Of a DNA stretch of 64,000 nucleotides, positions 61,605 through 64,000 are shown piece by piece. The position numbers and the translations under genes are program-made. The stretch is from Streptomyces sp. ALI-76-A (GTDB lineage: Bacteria > Actinomycetota > Actinomycetes > Streptomycetales > Streptomycetaceae). Under the pieces are notes generated by a model. It was given only the letters and a program-made list of their open reading frames with translations. It searched no databases and had not been told where the DNA came from. Each line of letters opens with the position of its first letter. Positions within the stretch are counted from its first letter, which is position 1. Where the stretch lies: contig NZ_JASVWB010000002.1 of NCBI RefSeq assembly GCF_030287445.1, positions 2,356,001 through 2,420,000 of the forward strand, in the 5' to 3' direction.

Positions 61605-63109
61605 ACGGTGGTCTCCTGGTCGCCGGTACCACCTCCGACGCCGGCAAGAGCGTCGTCACCGCCGGGATCTGCCGGTGGCTGCTGCGGCAGGGTGTCAAGG
61701 TCGCGCCCTTCAAGGCGCAGAACATGTCCCTCAACTCGTTCGTCACCCGGGAGGGCGCCGAGATCGGGCGGGCGCAGGCCATGCAGGCGCAGGCCTGCCG
61801 GGTCGAGCCGACCGCGCTGATGAATCCGGTGCTGCTCAAGCCGGGCGGCGAGCAGAGCAGCCAGGTGGTGCTCATGGGGAAGCCCGTGGGCGAGATGAGT
61901 GCGCGCGGCTATCACGGCGGGCGGCAGCAGCGGCTGCTCGGGACGGTGCTCGACTGTCTGGCCGAGTTGCGGGGCACGTATGACGCGGTGATCTGTGAGG
62001 GGGCGGGCAGTCCCGCCGAGATCAACCTGCGGCGGACGGACATCGTCAACATGGGGATCGCGCGCAACGCGCGGCTGCCGGTGCTGGTGGTGGGCGACAT
62101 CGACCGCGGCGGGGTCTTCGCCTCCTTCTTCGGCACCGTCGCCCTGCTGTCCCCCGAGGACCAGGAACTCGTCGCCGGGTTCCTCGTCAACAAGTTCCGC
62201 GGGGACGTCTCCCTGCTGGAACCCGGGCTGGACATGCTGCACGGGCTCACCGGGCGGCACACCTACGGCGTCCTGCCCTTCCGGCACGGGCTCGGGATCG
62301 ACGAGGAGGACGGGCTGCGGGTCTCCCTGCGCGGGACGGTCCGGGAGTCGAACGTCGCGCCGCCCGTCGGCGAGGACGTGCTGCGGGTCGCCGTCTGCGC
62401 GGTCCCGCTGATGTCCAACTTCACGGACGTGGACGCGCTGGCCGCCGAGCCGGGCGTCGTCGTGCGGTTCGTGGACCGGCCGGAGGAACTGGCCGACGCC
62501 GACCTCGTGGTGATCCCCGGAACCCGGGGCACCGTACGGGCGCTGGAGTGGCTGCGGGAGCGGGGGCTCGCGGCGGCTCTGCGGCGCAGGGCCGCGGAGG
62601 GGCGGCCGGTCCTCGGGCTCTGCGGCGGTTTCCAGCTGCTCGGCGAGCACATCGAGGACGAGGTCGAGAGCCGGCGCGGACACGTGTCCGGACTCGGCGT
62701 CCTGCCCGTGCGGGTCCGGTTCGCCCGCGAGAAGACCCTCACCCGGCCGGTCGGCGAGGCCCTCGGCGAACACGTCGAGGGGTACGAGATCCACCACGGA
62801 GTCGCCGAGGTCATGGGCGGGGAACCCTTCCTGGACGGCTGCCGGGTCGGGCAGACCTGGGGCACCCACTGGCACGGCTCGCTGGAGTCGGACGGTTTCC
62901 GGCGGGCGTTCCTGCGCGAGGTGGCGGCCGCCGCGGGCCGCCGTTTCGTGCCGGCCGCCGACACCTCGTTCGCCGCGCTGCGCGAGGAGCAGCTCGACCG
63001 GCTCGGCGACCTGATCGAACAGCACGCGGACACCGACGCGCTGTGGCGGCTCATCGAGTCCGGCGCGCCGCAAGGACTGCCTTTCATCCCACCGGGAGCG
63101 CCCGCATGA
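61601..63109 (+). CDS. cobQ: cobyric acid synthase (CobQ/CbiP)
   Basis: This 502-residue enzyme makes four amidations on the corrin ring using glutamine and ATP. The N-terminal dethiobiotin-synthetase-like domain has GTTSDAGKSVVTAGICRWLL and PFKAQNMSLNSFVT. The C-terminal glutaminase domain has LGLCGGFQLLGEHIED (nucleophile Cys) and a late catalytic His (GTHWHGSLE). The start is GTG 61601. The stop overlaps the ATG of the next gene, which keeps the operon coupled. Confidence 0.97.
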   Translation: MNGGLLVAGTTSDAGKSVVTAGICRWLLRQGVKVAPFKAQNMSLNSFVTREGAEIGRAQAMQAQACRVEPTALMNPVLLKPGGEQSSQVVLMGKPVGEMSARGYHGGRQQRLLGTVLDCLAELRGTYDAVICEGAGSPAEINLRRTDIVNMGIARNARLPVLVVGDIDRGGVFASFFGTVALLSPEDQELVAGFLVNKFRGDVSLLEPGLDMLHGLTGRHTYGVLPFRHGLGIDEEDGLRVSLRGTVRESNVAPPVGEDVLRVAVCAVPLMSNFTDVDALAAEPGVVVRFVDRPEELADADLVVIPGTRGTVRALEWLRERGLAAALRRRAAEGRPVLGLCGGFQLLGEHIEDEVESRRGHVSGLGVLPVRVRFAREKTLTRPVGEALGEHVEGYEIHHGVAEVMGGEPFLDGCRVGQTWGTHWHGSLESDGFRRAFLREVAAAAGRRFVPAADTSFAALREEQLDRLGDLIEQHADTDALWRLIESGAPQGLPFIPPGAPA

Positions 63110-64000
63110 GCACAGTGTTGTTGTTGTCCACCGCCGACACGGACCTGCTGGCGGCCCGGGCCGCCTCCGGCGCCTCCTACCGGATCGGCAACCCGACCCG
63201 GGTGGACGTGGCGGAGGAACTTCCGGGGCTGGTCGACGGCGCGGACATCGCCGTCGTACGGCTGCTCGGCGGCAAGCGGGCCTGGGAGGACGGGCTCGCC
63301 GCCCTGCGGGCCTCGGGCGTCCCCACCGTCCTCCTCGGCGGGGAGACCGTGCCCGACGCGGAGCTGATGGCCGAGTCGTCGGTGCCCGCCGGTGTGGTGG
63401 CCGAGGCGCTGCGGTATCTCGTCGAGGGCGGCCCCGCCAACCTCACCGAGCTGGCGCGCTTCCTCTCCGACACCGTGCTGCTGACCGGTGAGGGGTTCGA
63501 CGAGCCGCGGAAGATGCCCGAGTACGGCGTCCACGGGGAGCGTGTGCTCCAGGACGGCCGTCCGACCGTCGGCGTGCTCTTCTACCGCGCCCACCACCTC
63601 AGCGGCAACACCGCCTTCGTGGACACGCTGTGCGACGCGATCGAGGCCCGGGGCGCCAACGCGCTGCCCGTGTACTGCGGTTCGCTGCGCGGTGCCGATC
63701 CCGGGCTGTACGAGATCCTCGGCAAGGCCGACACCCTCATCGCCACCGTCCTCGCCGCCGGCGGCGCCCACGCCTCGCAGGCCTCGGCCGGCGGTGACGA
63801 GGAGGCCTGGGACATCGGGGCCCTCGCCGATCTCGACGTCCCCGTGCTGCAGGGCCTGTGCCTGACCTCGTCCCGGCAGGCCTGGGAGGAGTCCGACGCC
63901 GCCCTGTCCCCCATGGACGCGGCGATGCAGGTCGCCATCCCGGAGTTCGACGGGCGGCTGATCACCGTGCCGTTCTCCTTCAAGGAGGAGGGCCCGGACG
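63106..64000 (+). CDS. cobN: cobaltochelatase subunit CobN (5' part; gene continues beyond window)
   Basis: The first 298 codons are present. The start ATG 63106 overlaps the cobQ stop (ATGA). The N-terminal domain contains VVRLLGGKRAWEDGLAALRA, the CobN-like GPANLTELARFLSDTVLLTG, and VGVLFYRAHHLSGNTAFVDT. CobN is the large (about 1200-residue) ATP-dependent cobalt-insertion subunit of the aerobic pathway. Frame and length fit; nothing is broken in the visible part. Confidence 0.95.
   Translation, partial: MSTVLLLSTADTDLLAARAASGASYRIGNPTRVDVAEELPGLVDGADIAVVRLLGGKRAWEDGLAALRASGVPTVLLGGETVPDAELMAESSVPAGVVAEALRYLVEGGPANLTELARFLSDTVLLTGEGFDEPRKMPEYGVHGERVLQDGRPTVGVLFYRAHHLSGNTAFVDTLCDAIEARGANALPVYCGSLRGADPGLYEILGKADTLIATVLAAGGAHASQASAGGDEEAWDIGALADLDVPVLQGLCLTSSRQAWEESDAALSPMDAAMQVAIPEFDGRLITVPFSFKEEGPD

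Overview
This window is chromosomal DNA of a Streptomyces or a very close relative. The evidence is the very high G+C, the frequent GTG starts, ATGA/GTGA gene overlaps, and lineage markers such as chaplins, a streptophobe protein, the tiny SGM_5486-type peptide, a P10-family protein and the small HTH nucleoid protein Gbn. The order chaplin - queA - serB - fabI/fabG - tldD/E - tyrS - moaA - two subtilases - Asp23 cluster - gbn - pit - cob genes matches, as I remember it, the conserved core of the S. coelicolor chromosome (roughly SCO1790-SCO1850). Database comparison would be needed to confirm that. I see no prophage, integrative element, CRISPR array or biosynthetic cluster, so this is core chromosome.

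Layout. 1-1911: 5' part of a 16S rRNA gene on the minus strand with its leader and promoters; the outermost promoter shares bases with the stop codon of a 3-methyladenine glycosylase gene. 2.7-8.2 kb: Spo0M, YbhB and HNH proteins, an NfeD/SPFH membrane pair, an ABC ATPase and a hypothetical protein. 8.3-11 kb: two chaplin genes, one frameshifted and one the cysteine-free ChpE type, followed by a NarL-type two-component pair. 11.1-14.1 kb: SDR, QueA and a secreted SLT protein. 14.1-20 kb: an FHA-FHA-ABC transporter divergent from a streptophobe membrane protein with a repeat tail. 20.3-25.4 kb: serB, a SixA phosphatase, a CynX-type MFS transporter with a 38-residue partner, and a divergent FadR-type regulator with a palindromic operator between them.

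25.6-36.2 kb is housekeeping: fabG-fabI, tldD-tldE, tyrS, small membrane proteins, moaA and an acetate-type symporter with its DUF485 partner. 36.4-46.9 kb: two paralogous secreted subtilases, a deleted CoA-transferase remnant, a CopD-like membrane protein, an exonuclease-BRCT protein, SURF1, a GH15 hydrolase and an SDR. 47-50.2 kb: a compact five-gene Asp23/Gls24 envelope-stress operon with a divergent P10-family gene. 50.2-57.6 kb: enoyl-CoA hydratase, gbn, an unusually GATC-dense 80-bp stretch, ABC-F, VOC and other enzymes. 57.8-64 kb: a secreted GH25 lysozyme, a PHO-box-controlled phosphate transporter, and a cobalamin-riboswitch-led cobD-cobQ-cobN operon that runs off the window.

The most notable observations are the GATC cluster beside the gene for a GATC-binding nucleoid protein, the chaplin frameshift, the internally deleted CoA-transferase, the Asp23 operon, and the palindromic operator of the MFS/FadR pair. 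Both frameshifts coincide with four-G runs where five would restore the frame, so assembly error must be excluded first.
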